Shown: positions 9,053 through 15,799 of the stretch, one piece after another
Numbering within the stretch: the first letter of the stretch is position 1
How the letters are laid out: every line of letters starts with the position of its first letter
NCBI GenBank assembly: GCA_028713415.1
Contig: JAQTOI010000008.1
Coordinates: 1-37,243, forward strand
DNA: 37,243 bases
From: Candidatus Omnitrophota bacterium
Lineage (GTDB): Bacteria; Omnitrophota; Gorgyraeia; Duberdicusellales; 4484-171
Direction of reading: 5' to 3'
The notes under the pieces: model-generated
Database searches by the model: none
Seen by the model: the letters and a program-made list of their open reading frames with translations, nothing else
Told to the model about the DNA's origin: nothing
Translations under genes and position numbers: made by a program

Positions 9053-10658
9053 GCACTTCCTCCTGATGCTTTCCATTTATCATTCCTGATTTATTTTTTC
9101 GCAAAAAAGTTTTTACTACTTCAATAGCCATAAAGGCTGCAAGCACCAATAAAAATACGGTCACCGCCAAAAGTGTTATATTTTTTTCCGCGAAATATTT
9201 CAACCCTTGAAAAACAAGAGCGGCTACAGTGGTAATAAACATAAATAATGCAGGGATAAGGGTAAAGACCACATTTTTTCCTTTAGCTAAGAGCCAGCAG
9301 CTAAGCACAAACAGGGCAAGCGCGGCAACCAACTGGTTTGACGCGCCAAAAGCAGACCATATTTTAGCCCACTGCCCGCTATAGGCTAATGCCGCGCTTA
9401 AAACAATAATGACAAAGGTAGAAAAAAAACGGTTTTTTATCTTAAAAAGTTCTTCGGTTAAATACCTCAAAATGCGTGTAGCCGTATCCAGGGTTGTAAG
9501 AATAAAAGCGTTTAATATGGTAATAGCTATAAGCGTCCCAAAGCCTCCCAGGATAGGGCGAGCGATAAAACCATAACCCTTGCCAAAAATATTGATGGGG
9601 CCGCTACTCTTTAAAATAGCTGCAAAATTTTCTCTCGGGCCAAAGATAATCGCCACGCTGATTATCGCAAGCACTGCTACAAGCCCCTCTGCCAGCACCC
9701 CACCATAACCAACCCTGCGGGCATAAGATTCATTGGCGATTTGCTTTGAGGTGGTTCCGCTTGCTATCAATGCGTGAAAACCCGAAATTGCCCCGCAGGC
9801 AACAGTTACAAATAACATGGGCCAAAGCTGGCCTTGCGAGTTATTCCATTTCATATAAGGCGGCATAGCTATAGATGGATTCGAAATTATTAAGCCCGCG
9901 AATCCGGCGCCCACGCCGAAGAATAAAAGAAAGCTCGACAGGTAATCACGCGGCTGCAGTAGTATATTTACGGGTAATACTGATGCTAAATAACAATAAA
10001 CGAACAAAATCAGCATCCAGAATCCTACGCTACCATAAAAGGGCAAACTATTTCCAATCACCATAAGAACAACCAGGCAGGTAAGCCCAAAGATAGTTGT
10101 AATAATGCTGTTAGAGCGCAGGTTATATAAAAGATGGCCGACAATCATAGCTACGGGTATAAGCCCAAGCGAAGGTAAAACTATCCTGGGTTGCTTAACA
10201 AAAGTATCGGCGCATAGATAGGCAAACACCGCAATAACCAGAATTAAGGCAAGCCATACGAACAGGGAAAATATAATTTTTGCTTTTTTTGATATCGCGC
10301 GCTCTGCGATATCCGCGACCGACACTCCGTTTTCTTTAACCGACACCAGAAGCGAACCAAAATCATGTATGCCGCCAAAAAATACAGAGCCAAGTACAAC
10401 CCAAAGCAAAGCCGGCAGCCAACCCCAAAGCATTGCTGCAATAACCGGCCCTATAATAGGCCCTGCTCCGGCAATAGAAGCAAAATGGTGGCCGTAAAGC
10501 ACCAGCCAGTTTTTTGCCGGAACATAATCAACGCCGTCGTAATTGGTAAACGCCGGGGTATCGCGTTTCTTATCCAAGCCAAAAAGCTTAGCGATAAACT
10601 TCCCGTACAGAAAGTAAGCGAGCGCGAAAACCGCTAAACTGATAAGAAAAATAATCAT
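9045..10658 (-). CDS. cstA: CstA-family carbon starvation / peptide transporter
   Basis: A large inner-membrane protein of 537 residues, hydrophobic almost throughout with more than a dozen predicted membrane helices. The family signature is visible: LYGHHFASIAGAGPIIGPVIAA near 55-75, FGGIHDFG near 95, and LDTATRILRYLTEE near 390. CstA and its relatives (YjiY/BtsT) take up peptides or pyruvate; which substrate applies here is unknown. The E. coli protein is about 700 residues, so this is the shorter form common in other bacteria. It lies between an apgM-like gene (4-base gap) and lysC (8-base overlap), so it is expressed with amino-acid genes. Confidence 0.88.
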   Translation of the reverse strand: MIIFLISLAVFALAYFLYGKFIAKLFGLDKKRDTPAFTNYDGVDYVPAKNWLVLYGHHFASIAGAGPIIGPVIAAMLWGWLPALLWVVLGSVFFGGIHDFGSLLVSVKENGVSVADIAERAISKKAKIIFSLFVWLALILVIAVFAYLCADTFVKQPRIVLPSLGLIPVAMIVGHLLYNLRSNSIITTIFGLTCLVVLMVIGNSLPFYGSVGFWMLILFVYCYLASVLPVNILLQPRDYLSSFLLFFGVGAGFAGLIISNPSIAMPPYMKWNNSQGQLWPMLFVTVACGAISGFHALIASGTTSKQIANESYARRVGYGGVLAEGLVAVLAIISVAIIFGPRENFAAILKSSGPINIFGKGYGFIARPILGGFGTLIAITILNAFILTTLDTATRILRYLTEELFKIKNRFFSTFVIIVLSAALAYSGQWAKIWSAFGASNQLVAALALFVLSCWLLAKGKNVVFTLIPALFMFITTVAALVFQGLKYFAEKNITLLAVTVFLLVLAAFMAIEVVKTFLRKNKSGMINGKHQEEVHA

Positions 10659-10662
10659 CTTT

Positions 10663-11856
10663 TTATCTACCTAAAAAATATTCCAGCAGGGCCGTTCCGT
10701 TATCAAAATAAAGGTTAGAGCGGGCGGCATCATTTTCAGAGTAAGCGCTAAAGCCTGCGCTTTCTATGCCCGCTCCTGCTATAAGAAAAGGTACCGGCTC
10801 ATCAGTATGGGTACGCTTTGCCACAGGCGTAGGGTGATCCGGGGTAATCAAAATCCTATAGTCTTGGCCTTTAAGCTTCTCCACAATCGTTCCTATTACC
10901 ATCTTATCGATGCGCTCAAGACAAGTAATTTTCATGCGTAAATCCTGGTTGTGCCCGGCCTCATCGGTTGCCTCAATATGGATGAAAACAAAATCAGCCT
11001 CGTTAAGCGCTTTTAAGCCTGCCTGCGCTTTGCCCAGATAATTAGTATCGTAATAGCCGGTTGCTCCTTTAACCTTTATCACCTTCATACCGATAATTCT
11101 GCCTATGCCTTCAATTAAATCAACCGCGGAAATCACAGCTCCGGTAATGCCAAACTTATCCTTAAAAAGAGGCATGGCCGGCTTTGCGCCTGCGCCCCAG
11201 AGCCAAATCATGTTAGCCGGGTTTTCTTTTAAATCTATCCTTACCTTGTTTATCTCATGTTCCCTCAAAAACTCCCCTGAAAGTTTCATTAAATCAACGA
11301 TAACCTGGCTGTTTTTTCCTTGCGGTAAGTGCGTCTCGATAGCCTCACCCATAATATCGTGCGGCGCAAAATATTTCAGTTCATGCAAACCCAAACCCAA
11401 AGCGCCGCGATAAACCATCAGGTTGCGGTAACTTTTGCCGTGATAAAATTTGATATCTTTATTTCCTAAATGTTTATTGATAGACTCGATTAAGATTTTT
11501 GCTTCCCTGTCGCTGACGTGGCCTGCGCTATAATCAGAAATTTTACCTTCTGCTTCGGTAATTAAATTGCAGCGGAAAGCCAAGTCTTCTGCACCCAGCT
11601 CAACATTCAAATTCGCCGCCTCAAGCGGGCCTCTTCCACAGTAATACTTTTGGGGTTCATATCCCAAAAGCGATAAATTTGCCACGTCGCTTGAAGCCAC
11701 AAAACCCTTAGGGATTGTTTTTACTCTTCCTAAGGTGCCCGCTTTTGCCAATGCTTTCGTGTACGGCATTTCGGCGGCTTCAAGAGGAGTTTTGCCTCCC
11801 AACATCTCAATAGGATAATCCGCCGCGCCGTCTGGAACGATAACGATGTATTTCAT
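10663..11856 (-). CDS. apgM: ApgM-type phosphoglycerate mutase / proposed homoserine kinase
   Basis: This belongs to the alkaline-phosphatase superfamily of cofactor-independent phosphoglycerate mutases, archaeal (ApgM) type. Visible motifs are VPDGAADYP with metal ligand D9, the probable phospho-serine S56 in ASSDVANLSLLGYEP, the HIEATDEAGHNQD metal site and ITPDHPTPVAKRTHTDEP near the C-terminus. Length (397) is normal. Some bacterial members were assigned as a proposed homoserine kinase because they replace ThrB and cluster with aspartate-pathway genes; here it shares an operon with lysC. Both roles stay possible. A TATAAT lies only 3 bases before the ATG, and a repeat at 11871-11984 occupies the place of the -35 box. 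Confidence 0.82.
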   Translation of the reverse strand: MKYIVIVPDGAADYPIEMLGGKTPLEAAEMPYTKALAKAGTLGRVKTIPKGFVASSDVANLSLLGYEPQKYYCGRGPLEAANLNVELGAEDLAFRCNLITEAEGKISDYSAGHVSDREAKILIESINKHLGNKDIKFYHGKSYRNLMVYRGALGLGLHELKYFAPHDIMGEAIETHLPQGKNSQVIVDLMKLSGEFLREHEINKVRIDLKENPANMIWLWGAGAKPAMPLFKDKFGITGAVISAVDLIEGIGRIIGMKVIKVKGATGYYDTNYLGKAQAGLKALNEADFVFIHIEATDEAGHNQDLRMKITCLERIDKMVIGTIVEKLKGQDYRILITPDHPTPVAKRTHTDEPVPFLIAGAGIESAGFSAYSENDAARSNLYFDNGTALLEYFLGR

Positions 11857-11870
11857 TGTATTATATTTTT

Positions 11871-11984
11871 AACGTAGATTACCGCAGAAGTCATACAGAT
11901 AATCGCAGATGAGTTTATCTGCGGGAATCCGCGTTGATTCCTTAATTTTTATTTAAGGTTTCTTTATCTGCGTATATCTGCGTT
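11871..11984 (+). repeat. 114-bp palindromic element, family A copy 2
   Basis: Same length and layout as the copy at 3407, in opposite orientation. The ends are AACGTAGATT and ATATCTGCGTT, the inner hairpin is CAGATAATCGCAGATG with TATCTGCGGG, and the core GATTCCTTAATTTTT is followed by TTTCTTTATCTGCG. It sits between the apgM-like gene and trmI. It separates a TATAAT next to the apgM ATG from a possible -35 (TTGTAA, 11998-12003 minus strand), which would be 18 bases apart if the element were absent. Confidence 0.8.
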
Positions 11985-12057
11985 AGAAAAGAGTTTATTA
12001 CAATAGCCTTGTTTTTGCAAGGGTTTTTCGAGGCACAGATACGAGCGAATTTTATTA

Positions 12058-12086
12058 TTGCAAAACCAGGGTGAAAACTGTATCAT
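12058..12086 (+). promoter_or_regulatory. Promoter of trmI, leaderless type
   Basis: TTGCAA (12058-12063) and TATCAT (12081-12086) lie 17 bases apart. The ATG chosen for trmI is at 12097, 10 bases after the -10 box. No Shine-Dalgarno is seen. A longer reading starting at the TTG in the -35 box is therefore unlikely. Confidence 0.6.
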
Positions 12087-12096
12087 TGTAGATATT

Positions 12097-12927
12097 ATGA
12101 TTGCCGAGGGAGATTTGGTATTTTTGTATAAAGACGAACGCCGCAACTACCTCATAAAGGTGCAGGGTGGCCAATTGCATACCGATTTAGGCTATTTTGA
12201 CTTAAAAAGCCTGATAGGGAAAGAGTTTGGCTCATACATAGAAACCAATCTTGGACATGCGTTTTATATCTTAAAACCTTATTTATACGAAATGGTGATG
12301 AAAATAAAGCGCAAAACCCAGATTTTATACCCGAAAGATATCGGCACTATCATAACGCGCGCAAACATCTTTCCTGGAGCGCGCGTTATTGAATGCGGCT
12401 CAGGCTCAGGTTCTCTTACCACTGCATTGGCCAACTTTGTCCGGCCCGGCGGAAAAGTGTATAGCTATGACAGAAGCGAAGAATTTTCGAATAACGCAAA
12501 AAAGAATGTAGAAAGATACGGTTTAAACGAGTGGGTGGAATTTAAACTGCGTGAAGTAATTGAAGAATTTGACGAAAAAGAAGTTGATTTTGTGATGATT
12601 GATATCGGCAGCCAATGGGACTTAATCGATGCTGCCTATAAATCCTTAAAAGGCGGCTGCCGCCTTGCCTCGATTTGCCCTACCTTTGAACAACTCACCA
12701 GATTTGTCTTTACCCTGGAAGAAAAAGGCTTTACCAATATTGAAAGCATGGAAGTATTGGTGCGCAAAATACTCGTACGCAAGGGAAAAACCCGTCCCGA
12801 GCAGCAAATGCCCTCGCATACCGGATGGCTGGTATTTGCTTCTAAAATCTTTCCCAAACCAACCCCTGACACACTAGAATCAACCGCAGTTGTTTTAGAA
12901 AAGCCCCAGCCACAGACCAACGACTAA
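12097..12927 (+). CDS. trmI: tRNA (adenine-58-N1)-methyltransferase
   Basis: TrmI methylates A58 in the T-loop of tRNAs with S-adenosylmethionine. The 276 residues start with a small N-terminal barrel-like segment. The family motif YPKDIGTI (78-85) and the SAM-binding loop VIECGSGSGSLTTALA (97-112) follow, with VDFVMIDIGSQW as the acidic post-motif. Length is in the usual 250-290 range. The final residues (about QPQTND) are read from a palindromic repeat shared with the convergent lpxA gene, so the C-terminus has been altered by repeat spread. It is transcribed alone on the plus strand, away from the apgM operon. Confidence 0.9.
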   Translation: MIAEGDLVFLYKDERRNYLIKVQGGQLHTDLGYFDLKSLIGKEFGSYIETNLGHAFYILKPYLYEMVMKIKRKTQILYPKDIGTIITRANIFPGARVIECGSGSGSLTTALANFVRPGGKVYSYDRSEEFSNNAKKNVERYGLNEWVEFKLREVIEEFDEKEVDFVMIDIGSQWDLIDAAYKSLKGGCRLASICPTFEQLTRFVFTLEEKGFTNIESMEVLVRKILVRKGKTRPEQQMPSHTGWLVFASKIFPKPTPDTLESTAVVLEKPQPQTND

Positions 12928-13087
12928 AGACCAAAGACTAAAGACCTTATAAAATTTAATCCGTAAAAAAATCGCCGGTCACAAGGATCCATCGTTAAGT
13001 CGTCTGCAAAGTAAGACTTCTAATATTCTTATAACCTCTTATGTAATTTTCTGGTCTACGGTCTTTGGTCTACGGTCTTTGGTCTTT
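12914..13087. repeat. Heptamer inverted repeat (AAAGACC units) in trmI/lpxA ends
   Basis: The left arm 12914-12948 has 7-base units (AAAGACC, AAAGACT, CGACTAA). The right arm 13053-13087 has the complementary units (GGTCTTT, GGTCTAC). About 100 bases lie between, including an inner AAGTC/GACTT pair. The left arm encodes the end of TrmI; the right arm encodes the last dozen or so residues of LpxA (KTKDRRPKTVDQKIT). Confidence 0.75.
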
Positions 13088-13929
13088 AAGAATATATCAT
13101 AGGTAGGAATGCTGTTACGGATAAAATAAGGGTAATCGAGGAATATTTTTTCTAGAAATGAACTTTTATGCGGCCCGCTTATGCCGCGTTTTGAAAGCGC
13201 AAGAAAATCAACTATCTCTTTTACTTTTTCGCAGGGTATCTGTTTTAATTCTTCAACCGCCTTGCTTAAAGGTAAATTTTTTCTATAAAGTATATTAAAC
13301 GCTTTTTTTATCTCCCCTATTTCGCTAACTTTAAAACCTTTTCGCTTCAATCCAACAAGATTTAAGCCCCACACTCGAGAATCACCTACCAACATCATAA
13401 AGGGAGGCACATCCTGGTTCACCCGCGAAAGCCCGCCTATCATGGCAAGCCTGCCGATTCTTACAAACTGGTGCACTACTACGTTTCCGGAAATAAAAGC
13501 ATTATCATAAATATGAACGTGCCCGGCTATTAGCGCTCCGTTGCAAATCACAACACTATTGTCAAGACAGCAATCATGGGCAATATGCGAGAACCCCATT
13601 AAATAATTATTATCGCCAAGTATTGTAGTTTTATCAGCCGAGCTTGAGGAATGAATAGTAACATACTCGCGGATAATATTGTTTTTCCCGATTTGCACTG
13701 CCCCGCAGCTTTCTTTACAGCCTAAAATCTGCGGTGCTTCGCCTATCAGGGCACCGGTGCCGACAACAGTATTATCGCCTATGCATGTATCTCCTTTTAT
13801 GTGCGCAAAAGGCAAAATGTTAACGTTGTCGCCCAAGCTTACCCCTTTTTCTATTACTGCGTAGGCGCCGACATTAATATTCTTTCCTAAAATTACTTCC
13901 TTATCGACGACTGCCTTTTCACTAATCAT
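13039..13929 (-). CDS. lpxA: UDP-N-acetylglucosamine acyltransferase
   Basis: LpxA transfers a 3-hydroxyacyl chain from ACP to UDP-GlcNAc, the first step of lipid A synthesis, so an LPS-bearing outer membrane is indicated. The 296 residues form a left-handed beta helix of hexapeptide repeats. The catalytic histidine (about H118) sits in HIAHDC, and the helical C-terminal domain begins near 190 (RKGFKVSEIGEIKKAF). The start at 13929 gives an ATGA overlap with amrS and good spacing from AGGGG. The family normally ends near 260; the excess of about 35 residues ends in a basic tail encoded by an intergenic repeat. No lpxB, lpxC or lpxD is adjacent. Confidence 0.9.
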   Translation of the reverse strand: MISEKAVVDKEVILGKNINVGAYAVIEKGVSLGDNVNILPFAHIKGDTCIGDNTVVGTGALIGEAPQILGCKESCGAVQIGKNNIIREYVTIHSSSSADKTTILGDNNYLMGFSHIAHDCCLDNSVVICNGALIAGHVHIYDNAFISGNVVVHQFVRIGRLAMIGGLSRVNQDVPPFMMLVGDSRVWGLNLVGLKRKGFKVSEIGEIKKAFNILYRKNLPLSKAVEELKQIPCEKVKEIVDFLALSKRGISGPHKSSFLEKIFLDYPYFIRNSIPTYDIFLKTKDRRPKTVDQKIT

Positions 13930-14939
13930 TGCCACACCCCTTTAATTAGTTGCCCGCAATTTTTACAGGCGCCATGCGTTATAATATTATTTTTTACTGA
14001 AAAACCAAGCCTCTCAATAATTGCCTTATTGCAATTCGGGCAATAAGTATTTTCTCCATTTTGGATAGTGATATTACCCGTATACACAAAGGCAAGCCCT
14101 TTCTCTTTACCTATCTGTTGGGCCTTTTCTAGTTGCGCTGCTTGCGTGTGTTTTATTTGAGTTCGCCGGTAATCGGGATGAAATGCTGAAATATGCCAAG
14201 GGATATTTTTATCCACCGAGGCAATGAAAGAAGCGATTTGCGATAATTCTTGCGCGCTGTCATTTAGGCCCGGAATAAGAAGAGTGGTCACCTCTACCCA
14301 GATATCCAGCCTATTCATCAGCGCTATAGTTTGGAGTACCGGTTGTAATTTCGCCTTGCAGATTTTTTTGTAGAATTCTTCGCTAAATGATTTCAAATCC
14401 ACATTGGCGGCATCTAAGTAAGGGGCTATTGCCTGTATGGCTTGGCTACTCATGTAGCCATTGGTAACGAAAATGTTGCGCAAGCCTTTTTCTTTGGCTA
14501 ATTTACTGCACTCATACGCGAATTCGAAGTAAATCGTAGGTTCAGTATAAGTGTAAGAAATACTGGGGCAATGATTGATAAAAGCATCATTAACTATTTT
14601 TTCAGGCTCGATATCCTGCGCTTTTAACCCAGCTTTTTTTGCTTCTTGCGCCTGCGAAATCTGCCAATTCTGGCAGAAATCACATTGAAAATTACATCCC
14701 ATACATGCAATCGAGTACGAGGGAGAGCCGGGAAGGAAATGAAATAAAGGCTTTTTTTCAATCGGGTCAATATTTGCCGCAATAACCTTACCGTAGCTTA
14801 AGGAGTACAAGGTTCCTTCCTGGTTTATCCTGACTGCGCAAAGTCCGGTTTTACCGGCCGGGATATGGCAGAAATGATTGCAGAGGAAACAATCTGTTCT
14901 TTTACTTTCCTTTTTATCGTAGAATGAGGCTTCTTTCAT
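13926..14939 (-). CDS. amrS: AmmeMemoRadiSam radical SAM enzyme
   Basis: A radical SAM protein of the AmrS family, probably a 4Fe-4S cytoplasmic enzyme whose substrate is not established. The 337 residues carry the CxxxCxxC cluster motif at C82, C86 and C89 (CNFQCDFC). An N-terminal CFLCNHFCHIPAG...GLC region and a C-terminal pair of CxxC motifs (CPNC and CKNC, about 298-330) look like a zinc site. The family name comes from its usual AMMECR1 and Memo partners (amrA, amrB); neither is present here. The ATG has no Shine-Dalgarno and lies 3 bases from a palindromic element. The probable promoter is on the far side of that element (15062-15089). Confidence 0.88.
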   Translation of the reverse strand: MKEASFYDKKESKRTDCFLCNHFCHIPAGKTGLCAVRINQEGTLYSLSYGKVIAANIDPIEKKPLFHFLPGSPSYSIACMGCNFQCDFCQNWQISQAQEAKKAGLKAQDIEPEKIVNDAFINHCPSISYTYTEPTIYFEFAYECSKLAKEKGLRNIFVTNGYMSSQAIQAIAPYLDAANVDLKSFSEEFYKKICKAKLQPVLQTIALMNRLDIWVEVTTLLIPGLNDSAQELSQIASFIASVDKNIPWHISAFHPDYRRTQIKHTQAAQLEKAQQIGKEKGLAFVYTGNITIQNGENTYCPNCNKAIIERLGFSVKNNIITHGACKNCGQLIKGVWQ

Positions 14940-14942
14940 TTA

Positions 14943-15057
14943 AACGCAGATTCTCGCAGATGTAACGCAGATAATCGCAGATGAATTTATCTGCGGCCAT
15001 CTGCGTTGATTCCTTAATTTTTTATCTTAAGTTTCTTTGTCTGCGTATATCTGCGTA
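14943..15057 (+). repeat. 115-bp palindromic element, family A copy 3 (amrS leader)
   Basis: Nearly identical to the reverse complement of the copy at 3407. The outer ends are AACGCAGATTCTCGCAGATG and TATATCTGCGTA, with an inner AACGCAGAT/ATCTGCGTT hairpin and core GATTCCTTAATTTTTTAT. It lies between the amrS ATG and a minus-strand promoter, so it should form almost the entire 5' untranslated region of amrS. Confidence 0.8.
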
Positions 15058-15061
15058 TTAA

Positions 15062-15089
15062 ATTATATTATTGATTTTTATAAATTCAA
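15062..15089 (-). promoter_or_regulatory. Promoter of amrS
   Basis: On the minus strand TTGAAT (15084-15089) and TATAAT (15062-15067) are 16 bases apart. It overlaps the divergent promoter for the gene at 15107. The amrS ATG is 122 bases downstream, of which 115 are the inserted repeat; without it the spacing would be 7 bases. Confidence 0.5.
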
Positions 15090-15101
15090 TGGTAATATAA
15101 T
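15071..15101 (+). promoter_or_regulatory. Promoter of membrane protein-parA pair, leaderless type
   Basis: TTGATT (15071-15076) with TATAAT (15096-15101) at 19 bases, or with TAATAT (15093-15098) at 16 bases. The GTG start at 15107 is 5 bases after the TATAAT and lacks a Shine-Dalgarno. Confidence 0.5.
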
Positions 15102-15106
15102 TAATT

Positions 15107-15799
15107 GTGAATAAAAAAAGCGACTCTATTTTTCCATATACTTATATAGATTCGCAACGATTACGAGAAACATTTTTTTCCCCGCAGAAAAAACGAGAGC
15201 TGCATAAAAAGAAAAAAAACTCTCATTCTAAAGTAATTATCGTTGCAAGCGCTGCTGCCTTTTTATCCTTAGTCGCCTTAGTCGCGTTCGGTGTTAAATA
15301 CGACCTCTTGGTTATCCCCCGCGCTCATATAAAATCCGATACCTCGCTATTACGCAATCAGGGGCTTTACTCGTCTGCAGTAATAAAGGGGGGCGTTGCC
15401 TTCAAAGCAAAAAATTCTCCGCTTTATCTGGAAATACCCGCCCAGGGAGACATAAAGCTAATTATCAGCCTTAAAAAACCGGTCAATATCGCTAAAACTC
15501 CCCTTCTTTTATACCTTAAAAAAGCAAACTCTCCTTTAAAGATGGGCGTTGTAGCGCGTGATAGCCAGTTTTTTTCTAATTCGCTTAACCCGTTTATTAT
15601 TGAATTAAAGGCAAACATGGAATCGTCTTATACGAAAATTCCTATTGCGCTGGCTGATGCACGCCTTCAGAATACAAACCTTTCCAATATCAATCAAATC
15701 ACTCTGTATTTTTATCCTCCGCAAGAGAACGAATCCACAGCTATAAATAATTGGGTTGTAGTCAAAGATTTGGTTTTAGCAGAAAAGGGGGCCAAATGA
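15107..15799 (+). CDS. Single-pass membrane protein coupled to ParA-CBM48
   Basis: I do not recognise a family. The 230 residues have a cytoplasmic N-terminus of about 42 residues that is strongly basic (KKRELHKKKK at 28-37), one membrane helix at about 43-62, and a beta-rich periplasmic domain of about 165 residues with alternating hydrophobic strands (SPLYLEIP, KLIISLKK, QITLYFYPP). No catalytic motif is visible. Start is a GTG right after a -10 box. The stop overlaps the next start as ATGA, so it is translationally coupled to the ParA-type ATPase. ParA partners often carry a short basic N-terminal segment that stimulates ATP hydrolysis, so it may be the membrane anchor or activator of that ATPase; this is inference. 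Confidence 0.7.
   Translation: MNKKSDSIFPYTYIDSQRLRETFFSPQKKRELHKKKKNSHSKVIIVASAAAFLSLVALVAFGVKYDLLVIPRAHIKSDTSLLRNQGLYSSAVIKGGVAFKAKNSPLYLEIPAQGDIKLIISLKKPVNIAKTPLLLYLKKANSPLKMGVVARDSQFFSNSLNPFIIELKANMESSYTKIPIALADARLQNTNLSNINQITLYFYPPQENESTAINNWVVVKDLVLAEKGAK

Noticed and set aside
9053-9076. Upstream ATG for lysC
   Set aside because: The AGGAGG lies after this ATG, 6 bases before the 9052 start. The extra 8 residues precede the conserved N-terminus.
15751-15795. Longer N-terminus for the ParA-CBM48 protein
   Set aside because: The extra 15 residues are read from within the membrane-protein gene, precede the usual ParA start and have no ribosome binding site; GGGGG and an ATGA overlap mark 15796.
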